The notes beneath the pieces are model-generated. The model saw nothing but the letters and a program-made list of their open reading frames with translations, was not told the origin of the DNA and ran no database searches. Shown one piece after another: positions 1 to 12,258 of a stretch of 64,000 bases of DNA (position 1 is its first letter; every line of letters begins with the position of its first letter). The position numbers and the translations under genes are program-made. This DNA comes from Prostheceraeus crozeri (Eukaryota > Platyhelminthes > Polycladida > Euryleptidae), in the NCBI GenBank assembly GCA_907163375.1, contig CAJQUW010009284.1:37811-101810 (forward strand), written 5' to 3'.

Positions 1-708
1 AAACGAATTGAGAGTTATATTTGATGAAGCTTAATTGGCGAAAACAACTATCCGCATGAAAGATGAAAAGCCACCATGCCATTCACACCTCTGTCAGACA
101 AAATCCCAATCCATTCAACAATCTTTAGCGGCTGAAGAGGCTCCATAGGGCTGTTCATGGCATGGTGTGGCAGTTTTTCGACTGTCATGCGGAGGATGGT
201 TGTCCTCGCTAATTAAATCACTGACTCTTCAAACCGACATCTGATGGCGACTGATTGAATAAGACTATCACAGTGTCAACGCTCTCGTCCAAACGTGAAG
301 ATCGGGGTTGTCCTGTCTTTCCCAAATTTCTCTACTTGCCCGTAATGGTTTTGATATGAATGACTGATGGCCATGATGATCGGTCTTAAAGAAATGATAT
401 CTATTTTTGAATCCAGCACGGCCAGTTGATATAGTGTTCCGTTTAATGGGAAAAGTGTCAACAATTCATGGAATTACAAAGTACATGTAGAACGCCAACA
501 AGACATTATCGCATAGTAGGATCAGCAATACCTAAGAAAAAACCACAAGCATTGTTTAAATTCAGTGCGAAGAAATGTCATCGTTCATAAGCGAAGCCCT
601 TTTTAAATGGGTGTAACACTAGCTATATTTATTTAGTCTTTAGAAACGTTCTGGTGTCAAAAATTATTTTTTTAATCATTGAGGATGATCTCGATCTGTC
701 GCTTTTAA
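1..708. other. Unassigned AT-rich sequence at window edge
   Basis: No coding exon, RNA gene or repeat could be recognised. It lies downstream (3') of the last visible scribble exon, so it is probably intron of that gene, with the PDZ4 exon beyond the window. Confidence 0.4.
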
Positions 709-1640
709 TCACTTTGTGTATGATGGAAAAAGACAAATTCTATGCCTAGTATCGCGAGTGTAGATGGTCTCGGGAACTTGTGCAGTTATCAGCGGATGCA
801 TCCACACAACCAAATGTCTTTGAGGCTGTTGGGTAGGTCTCCCACGACCAATCAATCGCTTTTTCAGTTGGTTGTCGAGTAATAGACGAATTGCTGTTGC
901 GAAATGAGGAAGAACTCCATTTTTGATAAATTCTGCTTTTATATACCGAAGCTGCTTCAGAGGCATGATGACATGAGTAGGCGAATGCGCTTATGAATTT
1001 ATGGTGGTATCCAACAACTCACACACGACACCAATGTCTGGTAACAACACAGCCCAACACAAAATACCAGGTGACCATAATGGTCTTGTCCTCAGAAAAT
1101 CATCATTGGATTATCCTTGGCATCGATGAAGCGGTTGTGTTTGTTTTGTTAACACAGCCATTTGGGTGGAAAGGTGCATTGTTCATCACTTCTGACTGAG
1201 TTACCACAATCCTGCAGAACTTAAATCATTTCCTTAGGTCATCAGGAAGCAACTCTTGAACAGATACTATATTCTATTGTTTTAAACCTTTTTCTTTAAG
1301 AATCTTGTTGACAGAGGATTTTGCTAGATCAACTTCGTGGGTCACCGTACGCTGTGATAGAAATGAGTAGTCTCCGAATGCTGCAAGAATATACTGATCT
1401 TTTCTCTGTTGATATTCTTCTGTTTTGATGATCACTGAAAGGTCGGTGTCGAGAAAACTCGCTTTCCAGTTGCGAAGGTTCGGTGAGTGAGGTCGGTGAG
1501 CTTCTCTTTCCCGATTTTTCAATAAAAATTTCTATATTCTCCTTACAACTGAATGTAATTACAAACGAAGCAATTGTTGCGATGTTGATGTTCTCAAAAT
1601 CGTGCTGCTTCATCCGCTGTGTCAATAAGTTAATCAATGT
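709..1640 (-). pseudogene. Decayed mariner-type DDE transposase
   Basis: Minus-strand fragments in different frames read like one arthropod mariner/Tc-type transposase. Around 1280-1400 there is a helix-turn-helix-like stretch (SQRTVTHEVDLAKSSVNKIL). Downstream near 1230-1260 comes QELLPDDLRK. Near 840-920 comes FIKNGVLPHFATAIR followed by LLDNQLKKRLIGRGRPTQQP, which resembles the catalytic block F-x-H/K-D/N-G-x-P-x-H of the family and the GRGGPI-WPPRSPDL segment after it. The frame is broken several times, so this is a dead DNA transposon copy. No terminal inverted repeats were identified. It sits in non-exonic DNA downstream of the scribble PDZ3 exon. Assignment to the DDE/mariner supergroup is by motif memory, not by search. 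Confidence 0.6.
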
Positions 1641-2148
1641 GACAATATTAGACCTTCAATGAAGTCACAGCTCTGAAATTTTAAATATAGATATCCATGA
1701 TTTTCATACTTCTTCCATAGGTTTGAAACACGCTTGCAACAAATAACAAGATGATGATTTATAAATATCTATGATTCTGAGATGACAAGTTGTGCAGGAA
1801 GCAGTTGAAACTGAGTGTTTTTAAAGCAATTAAATGAAGAAAAAAAAACGGCGAGAATATCGCGATCATCCTTTCCTATGTTTCTAATAACGGGCTTGAC
1901 AATCTTTCTTCATTGGGTGAATCCCGTACAAAAACTGTACGGTTGTCAGATGAGAGTGCACTGCGAGATCTCTCTAACACTGCCCGTCTTTTATATTACG
2001 TTAAAATTTGGCGGCAACCCATGGTTCCTCTGCTACCTTTGGGACACCCTCTTCATCTTGGGATGACAATTTCCCTATGAACTTGAGAAATTGCATTTGA
2101 ACCGTTCCTCGTCAATTTCCTCTTTACATGTAAAGGAATTCTTCTTAC
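1641..2148. other. Non-coding, probable scribble intron
   Basis: The stretch between the transposase relic and the PDZ3 exon donor is AT-rich with no recognised feature. Confidence 0.4.
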
Positions 2149-2604
2149 CTTCAATTTCAGTTGCTGAGGTTCAACCAGCGCTTGAACAGCCTCATTGTGC
2201 GTCGCTCGCCTTAAGTCTCGATCATTGACGCTCAGGATTCGATCACCGACCCTCAGGCCGGTTCTGCTCGCTGCTCCATGGGCTACTATCTTGGAGATGA
2301 AGACGCCTGGTTGATTCACACCGAATGGATGACTGGAATGGTCACTCCCTCCACACACACTAAAGCCGAGAGGACCGCGGCTCTTGATGATAGTGACAGT
2401 CTCTACGGGGAATGGATGGTTCTCAGTCTCAGTGTGGCCATTGGCAGTAGCCGGTGTAGCTACCACTCGCTCCGAAGGACCATCTCCCGCCTGTTTAGGC
2501 ACCACATGCTCCCGTAATACTTCAAGGTCGACACGTTGCTCGTTACCCGTCAATAATGCCACTGCTTGGTCATGCCGGGCTTCGTTCACATCGATATTGT
2601 TGAT
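2149..2604 (-). CDS. scrib: scribble exon: end of PDZ2, linker and PDZ3
   Basis: A 456-nt exon (152 codons, phase 0 at both ends) of the LAP-family polarity scaffold Scribble, which acts at the basolateral cortex and septate/adherens junctions. The acceptor is TATCTCCTCAG just above 2604 and the donor is GTAAGAAG just below 2149. The first residues (INNIDVNEARHDQAVALLTG) complete PDZ2; human Scribble has the closely similar VDVTEARHD-AVSLLT. A linker of about 50 residues follows. Then comes a full PDZ3: carboxylate loop PLGFSVCGG, the Scribble signature GGSDHSSHPFGV, GVFISKIVAHGAASRTGLRVGDRILSVND (read in two pieces) and the helix ATHNEAVQALV. The PDZ2-PDZ3 spacing matches the animal family. 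The frame is open and undamaged, so this is a live host exon. Confidence 0.93.
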
Positions 2605-4354
2605 CTGAGGAGATAAAAAACATAATATACACGACTTCACGTTGCTGTTCAAGCTTTTGTACTTTGTGTAAGGAAAAACCATGATCAGCATCGTGAAGAG
2701 ACATTTGTCCATTTACTTTTCAGTTCACGGATCAAATTTGATTATTCGAGCAAATCAGCTTCAATTTTTTAACGTGAATGTTATTAAAAATGCTTTCCTT
2801 AGTTTCTAGAAATTAGTACATTGTATGAGAACGAAAAATGTTTATTTCGTCCTCGATTTTAACTTTTTCATTTTAGAAATTTTATCCACCAATTGCTGAG
2901 ATCCTCGTCATTCATAGAAATTACTCTGATATTGTCCATGTCCTTCTATAAACAGACCATTGCCTCTCTCCCTCGTGTTCCACGTTTCTTGATTTCAGGC
3001 AGTTCCGAAACAATTTTTTTTACTCGAACAATATTCCAGTATGGAATTGCTTTGTATGTGTAGCCAATGCATGGATAAATTCCACAGTAGCACGCCTCAC
3101 ATGATTCTCCAGTTATTTCAATGATTCACTGAATTATTCAGCAATATGATGACTTACCGCCGTGTTCTCTCAATAAAGGTTCAAGAAGACTACGGTTCCT
3201 CAGTTCAGATTCACTTGGGATAACACTGTCCATAAAGGGAAGAGGGAACTCAGCAACGTTGCATTTCTGTAGTGGACCTTCTAGAACTGTGGCTTAGCTT
3301 CACTTGAACCTTATTTTCAAAAATTCATCCCGAAATCAATGGATTTAGCTGACTGAAAGATCAATGTTAAGACCTGCTTTGCAAACCACTTTTATAAAGA
3401 AAAACTTCATTTCCCCCAGCCAATGATGAAATATAATTTGAATAAAATAATGATGAATAAAATTTGATAAAGATAAGAAGACAAACTTAAATTTCGACCA
3501 TCTGAAGTGGCCATCGTCAGAAATCTGTTCACTCTAATTCCTGCATTAAATTCAAATTACAAAAACATATAAACGATAGTAGGCTATATAACGCATGCGA
3601 TATATCTTCAATTACAACAAGGAAATTACTTGATAAAATTTGAAGCCAATAAATTTGAATAGCTTGAAATACAGAACCACTCATTGAAAATTTTAGTTGG
3701 TGCATTTAAGCAGCACTTCGAAAACTTGAAGTCTTCAAATCTTCTTCTTAAAAATCTCATGTGATGGCCATTGACTTATATAACACTACAGATAAACAGA
3801 AACAAGACTTGCAGATGGGCGAGAATTTTCCGGCCCAGGGCTGACCAGCTCATTTCGGGTTACTTGGCCCGCTAAAATATTGCTACTACGTAACAGACAT
3901 ACTATATTCATATCTATTTTTTCTGAATAGGTCTATTCTGTAAATGGTGACATTCCTTTTGATTTTAGTTGCAAGCTAAGAATAGCCGCGACGTATACTT
4001 TTGGTTATGGACAACAAATCGACAAGCATAATAAACTTTGAAGTATAATCGCATCGACGAATTTCAATTTGCAAAATTAGAAATGACCCACCCACCCAAT
4101 ACCATCGATTACATTTTTGCATTTTTTGCACTTTCTAATACGAGAAAAAACTTATACTCTATGATTCAGGCTATGTCACAAGTGCTGTATGATATTTATT
4201 ATCTATTTCACAACAGTGGCTCTTTTGATTCTCTTAGTTCAAGCAGAGCACAACTGGTTAATGAGCAAATTACTGTTCCTCACATCACAAATCATTGGTA
4301 ATTATCGCTGGGAAATGAATCATTCCTCTCAATCCCGCCAGCACGATCTCTCAC
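2605..4354. other. scribble intron
   Basis: This is the 1.75-kb intron between the two halves of PDZ2. It is AT-rich. No element was recognised in it. Confidence 0.6.
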
Positions 4355-4435
4355 CTTGACTATCCGGTCGCCAACTTTGAGCATTCCACATTTATCAGCA
4401 GCGCCGCCTTCCGTGATCTTGCTGATGTAGATCGA
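4355..4435 (-). CDS. scrib: scribble exon: middle of PDZ2
   Basis: An 81-nt, 27-codon, phase-0 exon. The acceptor is TTTTTCTCTTCAG above 4435 and the donor is GTGAGAGA below 4355. It encodes SIYISKITEGGAADKCGMLK followed by VGDRIVK, the betaC-alphaA-betaD part of PDZ2. Joined in phase to the exon at 2149-2604 it gives VGDRIVK-INNIDVNEARHD, the expected uninterrupted PDZ core. It is too short to be found as an open reading frame and was recognised from splice signals and PDZ spacing. Confidence 0.9.
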
Positions 4436-4854
4436 CTGAAGAGAAAAAGAAGTTGCTATTCATCATCAGCCTATCTAACAGTCTACAATGATTGTGTAGT
4501 TTCAGTGAAGCGTTATAAGACGTGCACAGCAGAGGAATCTAAGCAGTTAAAGCAACATGCCTTTCACTCCGACTCGTGTCAACACAAACTTTATTAAACA
4601 GCAGAAAATAAAACCGTCTATACCTTCTTTCGTTAATAGAAATAATGAATCCCGAAAAACAGGTAAGGACTCAGATAAACGGAACACACAAGGAAAATGC
4701 TACTTGAAGATAGAGGAGGGCTACAATTCTATCTCCAAATTGTCCACTTACTTCTAAAAACGACCATCTCTGTAAGAAATGACGAAGACAACAGTTCTAA
4801 TTACTTGCTTCATTCGTCCACATACTACTTTGAAGCTGTGAAAGGAAAACTCAC

Positions 4855-4947
4855 CTCATCATTCATATTGCGCGGCAAAGAGCCACGTCCACCTGCGATG
4901 CTGAAGCCAAGTCCATTCTCGTCGCGCTCTAGTGGGCATACGATTCG
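4855..4947 (-). CDS. scrib: scribble exon: start of PDZ2
   Basis: A 93-nt, 31-codon, phase-0 exon with acceptor CTCTTCCTCTCAG above 4947 and donor GTGAGTTT below 4855. It encodes RIVCPLERDENGLGFSIAGG and RGSLPRNMNDE. The GLGFSIAGG ligand-binding loop is diagnostic of Scribble PDZ1/PDZ2, and the residues before it match the PDZ2 betaA strand. It pairs in phase with the exon at 4355-4435 about 420 bp downstream on the minus strand. Confidence 0.9.
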
Positions 4948-6355
4948 CTGAGAGGAAGAGAATATGCATCAGTAGCCATGACCTTCTCAAATTGAGCATG
5001 AAGGAGGAGATGTCAGACTCGTAAATGAATAACAATCCGTTTTGTCATTGGATGAATATTTGGAATATTGAAATCAATGCATATCTTGACATTTGTACAT
5101 TTTTTGGAAATGTGGGGAAGAGTAAAGTGAGATGATGTAATTCGAGTATCATAATATTGTACAATAAAATTTCAATAACAACTGAGCCTTTTCAAAATCG
5201 ATTTAAGATTCTCCAATAAAATTCAGATATCTTCTAAGATGAGATTCTATCTGAAGTTCATCAGAAATAAACATGGAAAGGGTGTAGTGAATATTTCCGG
5301 TGCAAAAGAACTTCTCAATTAGATGTGAGTTTTCAAATTCAATTGCTATTAAGCAATAACTGTAATACAACAATGCTAGGGTAGCTATGTGAAGGGAGAA
5401 ACAGATGTAGAGTAGAAATTACGAAAAGATGAAATATCATGAAAACTATGAAACAGGTAGTACTTGGCTATTTTGCTACATAGTTGCATAAAAATGACCT
5501 GACAATACATGTGGACAGGGTTTAGCGACAAACGAACATGCAGTCCTACGTAAAATTGAATGAGAAACTACTTGAAATTAGTTCAGTATTGTTGATAGGT
5601 GGTTGATGTCTGTTGAAGCTACACAAGTTTCCTAGTCACACGCTAAAATTTCGGTGTACATTTCACATAGCTTTTCCCTAATCCTTTATCTCAAATACTT
5701 ACTAAATTAGTTCTGAATGCTCATGCAAATCTAGTTAAGAGGTCGTTTTTGTATCTGAAGATAGTCACTAGTTGTGACTAAATTTTAATTACGTGCAATA
5801 TTTTTCATACTAATACAGGAGCTACATTGTCTCACTTGAATCTTCTACAAGTCTCCAAATCGCATCACGCTATTGATACAAACTCTATCCTTCTTTAGAT
5901 ATACACTAAGCAAACGATGTAGGGTCATTTCTTGAGATAGAAAAGAATAAAATAATTTGCATACATTTAAAATCAGGTGTTGTTATATTAATCATATCAT
6001 ATATTAACTTAGTTATAGCAATAGAGAATGCTGAAGTTGGTGGTATTACGACAGGCGCAATGAAGGAGGTGCGCAGAAAAAAGAGTTATGTGATCTGTAA
6101 TTCCTCACGTTCGTGGAGTATCAAAGCAGATAGGTGGCATCCTGCGTGAAGTTGGCTTTAATGCTGGAATGAGATCATATAAAGCATTCTTTGCCGAAAG
6201 AGACTAGGCCACCATCAACGCTTGTTGTTGTTTATTGCATTTCATATAGTGAATAGAAATGTAAATGGAATGGCATAGAAGAATTAGATCGGACGTTGAG
6301 TGAGAGACGAAATGAGCATGAAAGGGCAATTACAGTTCAGAGGTAGCACAGCACG
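4948..6355. other. scribble intron (start of 14.3-kb intron)
   Basis: AT-rich intronic sequence between the PDZ2 exon and the hAT MITE. No feature was recognised. Confidence 0.5.
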
Positions 6356-6363
6356 CTCTAGAA

Positions 6364-6944
6364 CAGTGGTTGTCATCCTTGCATGGTCTGTGGCCCCTTC
6401 CCAGCCATTCGACTTTCCGTGGCTCCATGTTTAATGGCTGATAGCAATTCATTTCCCATTCAACTTCTTTGTTGCTACTTTCTCCAAGTTTTTTCAACCC
6501 TCACGATTACACAAATTTACTTAACTTGTGTCGTTATAAATTAAGCACAGAGCACCGATATTCTGAACAAACTGGAATAGATCATATACGATTTTGATTT
6601 GTTTCTGGGTCCATTATTGATTTCAGCTATTGATTTGTAGCAGATAGATAGTAAAATGTAATAGTTGTACGAAATTAAAAATAGCCAACAATATGGTGAA
6701 TTAAGCATAGTTAATCAAATACACAGTAAAAAACATCGTTAAAAGTTTCTTATTGCTTTTTTGCATTGATGCTCAAGCAACATCCTTATTTTGTTTACAT
6801 CAGTGCCCCATCCGTTTCTCTGACGAGGACTAGCCTAACCTGGCAATTATCCATGGATGCACACTATAACTCGGCGAACAGCATGGTGACCCCCAGCCAA
6901 TGGTCTCGCGGCTACCTAAGGTGGCCCCCGGTTGAGAACCACTG
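6364..6944. mobile_element. Non-autonomous hAT element (MITE, ~580 bp)
   Basis: The ends form imperfect terminal inverted repeats: CAGTGGTTGTCATCC at the left, and the complement of the right end reads CAGTGGTTCTCAACC. Both lead into a GGGGCC/GGCCCC stretch. The flanks are CTCTAGAA (6356-6363) and CACTAGAC (6945-6952), which agree at 6 of 8 positions and look like an aged 8-bp hAT target duplication. No transposase is visible inside. The copy is old and lies in the long scribble intron. Confidence 0.7.
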
Positions 6945-9900
6945 CACTAGACAATCGTGTGAATCACAATGGTAACTGATAGAAAGCACATTTGGAGGAA
7001 GATAATCATTAAAGAGGCCATCTGGACAAAGAAATTCACATCCTCTAACCGCCAACACCCTTAACTCTCAGTGGAAATTAATTGGCCTTCTTGTTTTCCT
7101 GGATTTCAAAAATGTATTAAAAGCTTCTATTATTTCTATCTATGTATATGATACTACAGATCTCATTATTTTTGTGATATATCTAATTTCTAGCTTTATT
7201 TCTTAAAAGTTAATGTTTTCATTATAAGTCAGTGAGATTTCTACATTTCCACAGCATTGCTTATTGAATGGTCTGATGCTCTGTCAGTTAAGTAGTTCAC
7301 GATGTTAGATGCATGACTTTTGTAATTTGTATCATTCGCTTAATGTAAGTCAGCGGTGCCGAACCGGAAGGTCTTGCACTTGATTATATATTGATCTCGT
7401 ATTATTATCTAGATCAAATTGGACCTTCTCTAGTCATACCTACATCTATGGCTGGTCCATTATTCAAAGCAAAATACATGCACAAAGTCCACAACTTCTA
7501 CGGTCGAATCATGTTGTCACTTAATCAGAAAAGAAAACAGCGCCTTAGTGAATCACGGAGTTCGATCTCCGAAACTACCTTTGAAATACACGTTTTAAAA
7601 ACACGCATCTTTTAATGCATCACCTAAATAACAAAAATAGCTGCATGTAGTCTGTAGATTCAAAAGCTTAATGTCTCCCAAGGTAATCGTAATGTTTTGT
7701 AAATGCTCAAATCCAAATACAATGATTGACTTTCATGGAGAATATCTTCAAATCCTGGGACCACTTTGGTACACCTAGAGCAGAATTGATAACAGCAGGA
7801 GCTATCTTACCACATCCAACAACGTAGCTATGAGCCTTGAATGGTTTAGAATATAATGGTTAATTGCAAGATGGTAATCGTTAATTAACTTTTAAATTTT
7901 GATGTTAACGCAGTGACGCTCAAAGGACTACTGCTTTTGTAATTTGACAGAAAACGTTTTCTTAAAATCGGAAAATGTGGACATATATAAAATGGACAAT
8001 AAATTAAAAATATTTATTAGAAATTTGATTTTTTTTCAAAAATTGAAGGCAATCAATAACTTCATACCGAAACGATGAACGGAATGTTCCATTAATGCTT
8101 ATTCAATTTCAGAATTAATCAAGGAGAGATCAAATGGTAAGGTAATTGTCACACTTCTTTAACACAAAATGTGCTGCACATTTAAGGAATTTCATTGAAC
8201 TTACTTTCTTCTCGATATACTGCGCTATATTTGATTCACTTAAAAAGTTTAATGTAAATAATTTTTAACCTTTTCACTACGCTACATGAAATGCTTCACA
8301 CCTATTCAAAACGGGAAAGCATACTTAGCATGTTCTCCGCATGGAAAAGGTTGGCTATTTAAAGTGTCCCAGAATGTTTAGCCATATACTACTGTTATGC
8401 ATCTATTAAGCAGTAAAATTGTATCATAAAGCAGCAATGTCTTAAATAGGTGTTGAAAATTGAGCAAGGCCTCTACAGCCGTTACAGATCAGATCTCACT
8501 GAAAGATAGTGAAACTTTCTTCGATTTCATAGAATGATTGGATCTCTACAGCTAAACATGAGATGGTACAAAATACATTTGGAACAAAAAAAGTAACTTA
8601 TGGAAAAGCAGTGATCTTTTCTAGAAATCTGAAACATCAATCCAACCACATATGAATAGCTGAAAGAGAACATTCTTCGAACTTCCGACGTAAAATGGGA
8701 CTCTGATCGAACAGACAACTGCTATAAAAAGTACATGATTTAAACTACATCTTCATTTCTGTCAACAAGATCACCAGGCTTCATTGATTTGCTGGCTACA
8801 ACATACGACATACGTCATGCATATGGTTGTTGAAATAATAATATGTCATTTTTCATCAGCATGTTATCTGAAAGTCACTCTGATCCTAAATGTCAAAATG
8901 GCATAAAAATTCCAGGAACAATCACATTCTTTGATCGATACTTACCGTCATGATACCGATAACCGCACGATTAAATTTACCATTGATTTAAAAACAGGAA
9001 TACTTGATACAAATCACAATAATAAATACCGACAAAATTTGATGGTACTTCAGAACAACTCGAAACATAACATGCAAAACTCAGCGTTAAGATAACTTGA
9101 TATAACCGCAGAAATTATTTAATTAATGAACGAAAGTGAATTTTGTTATGTTAGACCAATGATCTCTCAATAACATTTAGACGGTTTTCATACTGCCAAG
9201 AGTACGGCCTTTCCTGCATAAACTTCGCACAACTACTGTTTAGTACAATATTGTTATATTATTCTCAACAATCAATCGTCAAGAGCACAGCGAACGCGAA
9301 TGGTAGATGAAGCACTATTTCATCACGGTACGAACGAACAATTACCTACACCATCTAAGCAAGGCAGATCAGCATCGATGACTCTCAGAGGGGCAGTCAA
9401 TTCGTCAACAAAAAACGTCATTAAGTCAGCTGTTACAGATAATGAATAGTTTCGACTTCAAGTAAACTGAAACGATAGGTTTTGAAGCGTTTGTCGTTAA
9501 CTAGATGCCGGTACTATAATACTATCGTCTAATCAATATCTATCATGTGATCTTTACCGATTTGAAGATGTATGACCGAAATAATGAGTAACACAGCGAT
9601 TATTCATTAGTGTGATCATGAACATCTTTGTAACGATATCTAAAGTTAAGTAATCATGGATTTGTTGATAACATCAAAATATAGCTACAAGGCTATCGAA
9701 TAGTCTGTAGATTCATAGATAAAAACATATTTGTGATAATTTCAAATATTCAATTAACTAAGTAGAATCAGTTTCATTTCAATGGAATCCTGGTACCTAA
9801 CACAGGCACCATTTGATTACTATAATTGGAAATCCGAATGATCAGGGATGTGATTGGATAGGGGCTTTACTAGAAAAACTATTGGAATTAAGAAATCGTA

Positions 9901-12029
9901 TCAGCAGCCAACTCGGTCGGGCAACTGGAATTCCGGCAAAAAGCAGACATATTTTTTTCTATGCACTATCTCATGAGATCTGTAAGGCGAATAGATGAAC
10001 AATAATTATAATATTGAATTACTTCTGAGGCGTGTCGGAAGAGTGATTATTCTTATATTTTATTTTACCTAAATTAATAATTTAATAATGCCGAACAGGC
10101 ACTCTATAATCCTGCTGTACATCTAGCTACCTTGAATAAAATGTATCTGTATCGTTAAGCGTGATATGTATTCACACGGGTAGAAACACAAATGAGGACT
10201 GAAGTCATACCTCTGTTTCCATCAGCAATCCCTGCATGACGAAGGCTTATGGCACACCAAGACTGCGTGTCGAACAAGTCACCATCGAAAATCAATCAGC
10301 GGTGTCGACTACTTAACTGTGGATTTATTTACTTCATCGCACAGCGAACAATCAACGAGCAAATACACTTTCGGTTGTTAATGCTCTTTCTAATTTCATG
10401 GTTGGATAAACTGCTTCATTTAAGTAGCTACATTGTGAGCCGAAGGTCTCTCTAGGGTGACTAGACTGTATGTGAGAACCATTGGCTTGGAGATATGGTA
10501 TGCAGTACTAATAAAATGCGAATACGCTGAAGATGAGAAGAAATGTGATCTTTAAAAGAAATATTTAATTTTTCATCAAATTAACAATACAAAGCAGTTA
10601 TTCTACAATAAACTAACAGTTATCAATAGAGATAATCATGGGATTAATTAGGACTAGAATGTTGGACAGAATGCTAGCGAAGTGACACATCTTACTTCTG
10701 TTCCAACCATCGTTTGTTAGAGATGAAAGACACAATTTTCCTGCCTGTCTTAAGTCATTAATCATAAAAGATGGATATAAAATACTACCACAAAATAACG
10801 GATATCATATTTACAAAATCACTATCATCTTATTCAGCAATTTGATGAATACGATCATACCGACAAAGATGAAATTATACACTATTTTTAAAGAATTACA
10901 AGGATGAATCGCTTAGTGCGTGATTTTTATCATAATTGACAGAAGACGGCGAATATTATCGAGGTTGTCACTGCATATCTTCAAATTACATTAGAAAAGG
11001 AAGACAACCAAGATTGATTATATCATCAGCCGCTGTCAATTCTCACAACGTCCTTGATGACGTTATACAATTCATACAGCTTCACAGTTCTTACGGAACG
11101 AAGCTAAATTGCTTGACATTGATTCACTCATTGTGTAAAGAATATCAGTCGTGCGTCGGAAATTCGACAGTTCACAAATTCGAATGCATTGGAAAAAAGG
11201 AGCACTGAAGTCGATAGCCTCGAGTTCATTTGAGAATTTACAGACCTAGATTTGCGTAAATGAGAATTTAGCCAGGCAGAAATGCCCTTGAATTTACGGA
11301 GCATCTTTGTTGAGAAGTACATGTACAGTATGTATGATGCAACCAGATTGGATCTCTGTGCTATTATGATCTGCGGAGGACATGAAACAGCTATGACATC
11401 TCCTAGACTCGAACATCGGGACTGATCTACTCGTATAATGTTCAGATAACTCAATATGATTTTAGTGCTTTCCTCGAGAATGATGCCTCATACAGTCAAG
11501 CAAATGCTCAATATTATTACGATTTTCATAGATGTTTTTCAACCCTTTCTGTTCTTAGGATGAACGCATCGGATGTCCGACGTAAAAATTTAAATCTTCG
11601 TTTATTGTTCCTTCTTCGATAAGGTTAGAGGGATGGAAGTTGTAATGGATGCACCTTCTCCATTCTGTCTGTTCTTTCAATACTTGGTGCCCAAATGTGT
11701 TCGAAGTCGATATATTTTCCGATATCGTGCCATAATCTCTTACTCTGCCCACCTCAGATGTGCGGTACCTGCACTTAGAAGTTAAACATGCTATTCTAAA
11801 ACCTCCACTCCGTCCTACGTTGCAAGCTATCAAATCAGAACAAGGAATTTTAACGCAGAAATGAGTTATGTGCAACAATCATTTCTCAGTTCATACATGT
11901 TGTTGTGTTACCATAAATGTATCTTGATTAATCACGGCCAACGGGTCACTGAATTAGGCTCTCACTAGTGGACATTTTCTTTCCTCAATTTTGTTAGGAC
12001 AAGAATCTAATACATATACAGTAGTATGT

Positions 12030-12258
12030 AACTTCTGATGCAGACACTGCGCACCAGACCCCCTTCAGCAAGATGTTCTCGTTGATGAGAGGCCTTCAGT
12101 CCTCCTACATGAGCCGCTACAGACCCACAACAACTTCCTAAACTGCCCAAGGTCATCCAACACCTCAGAGGACTCTTCGTCGTTAACAATCCCGCCGACA
12201 TGCGTGACATTTTGCAAGATCTCCCCAGTATCACCGGCACTAGAACTCTGGGTTTCCA
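12030..12258. other. GC-rich, coding-like patch of unknown origin
   Basis: This about 230-bp island stands out from the surrounding AT-rich intron. The plus strand has an open segment reading LPKLPKVIQHLRGLFVVNNP and then ADMRDILQDLPSITG. The minus strand has an open acidic frame containing VNDEESSEVLDDLGQF. Neither matches scribble or a family I recognise. It may be a relic of a transposon or processed gene. Confidence 0.25.

Noticed and set aside
7558-7575. B-box-like GTTCGATCTCC near 7560
   Set aside because: It fails the B-box consensus and is part of a small CGGAG/CTCCG palindrome.
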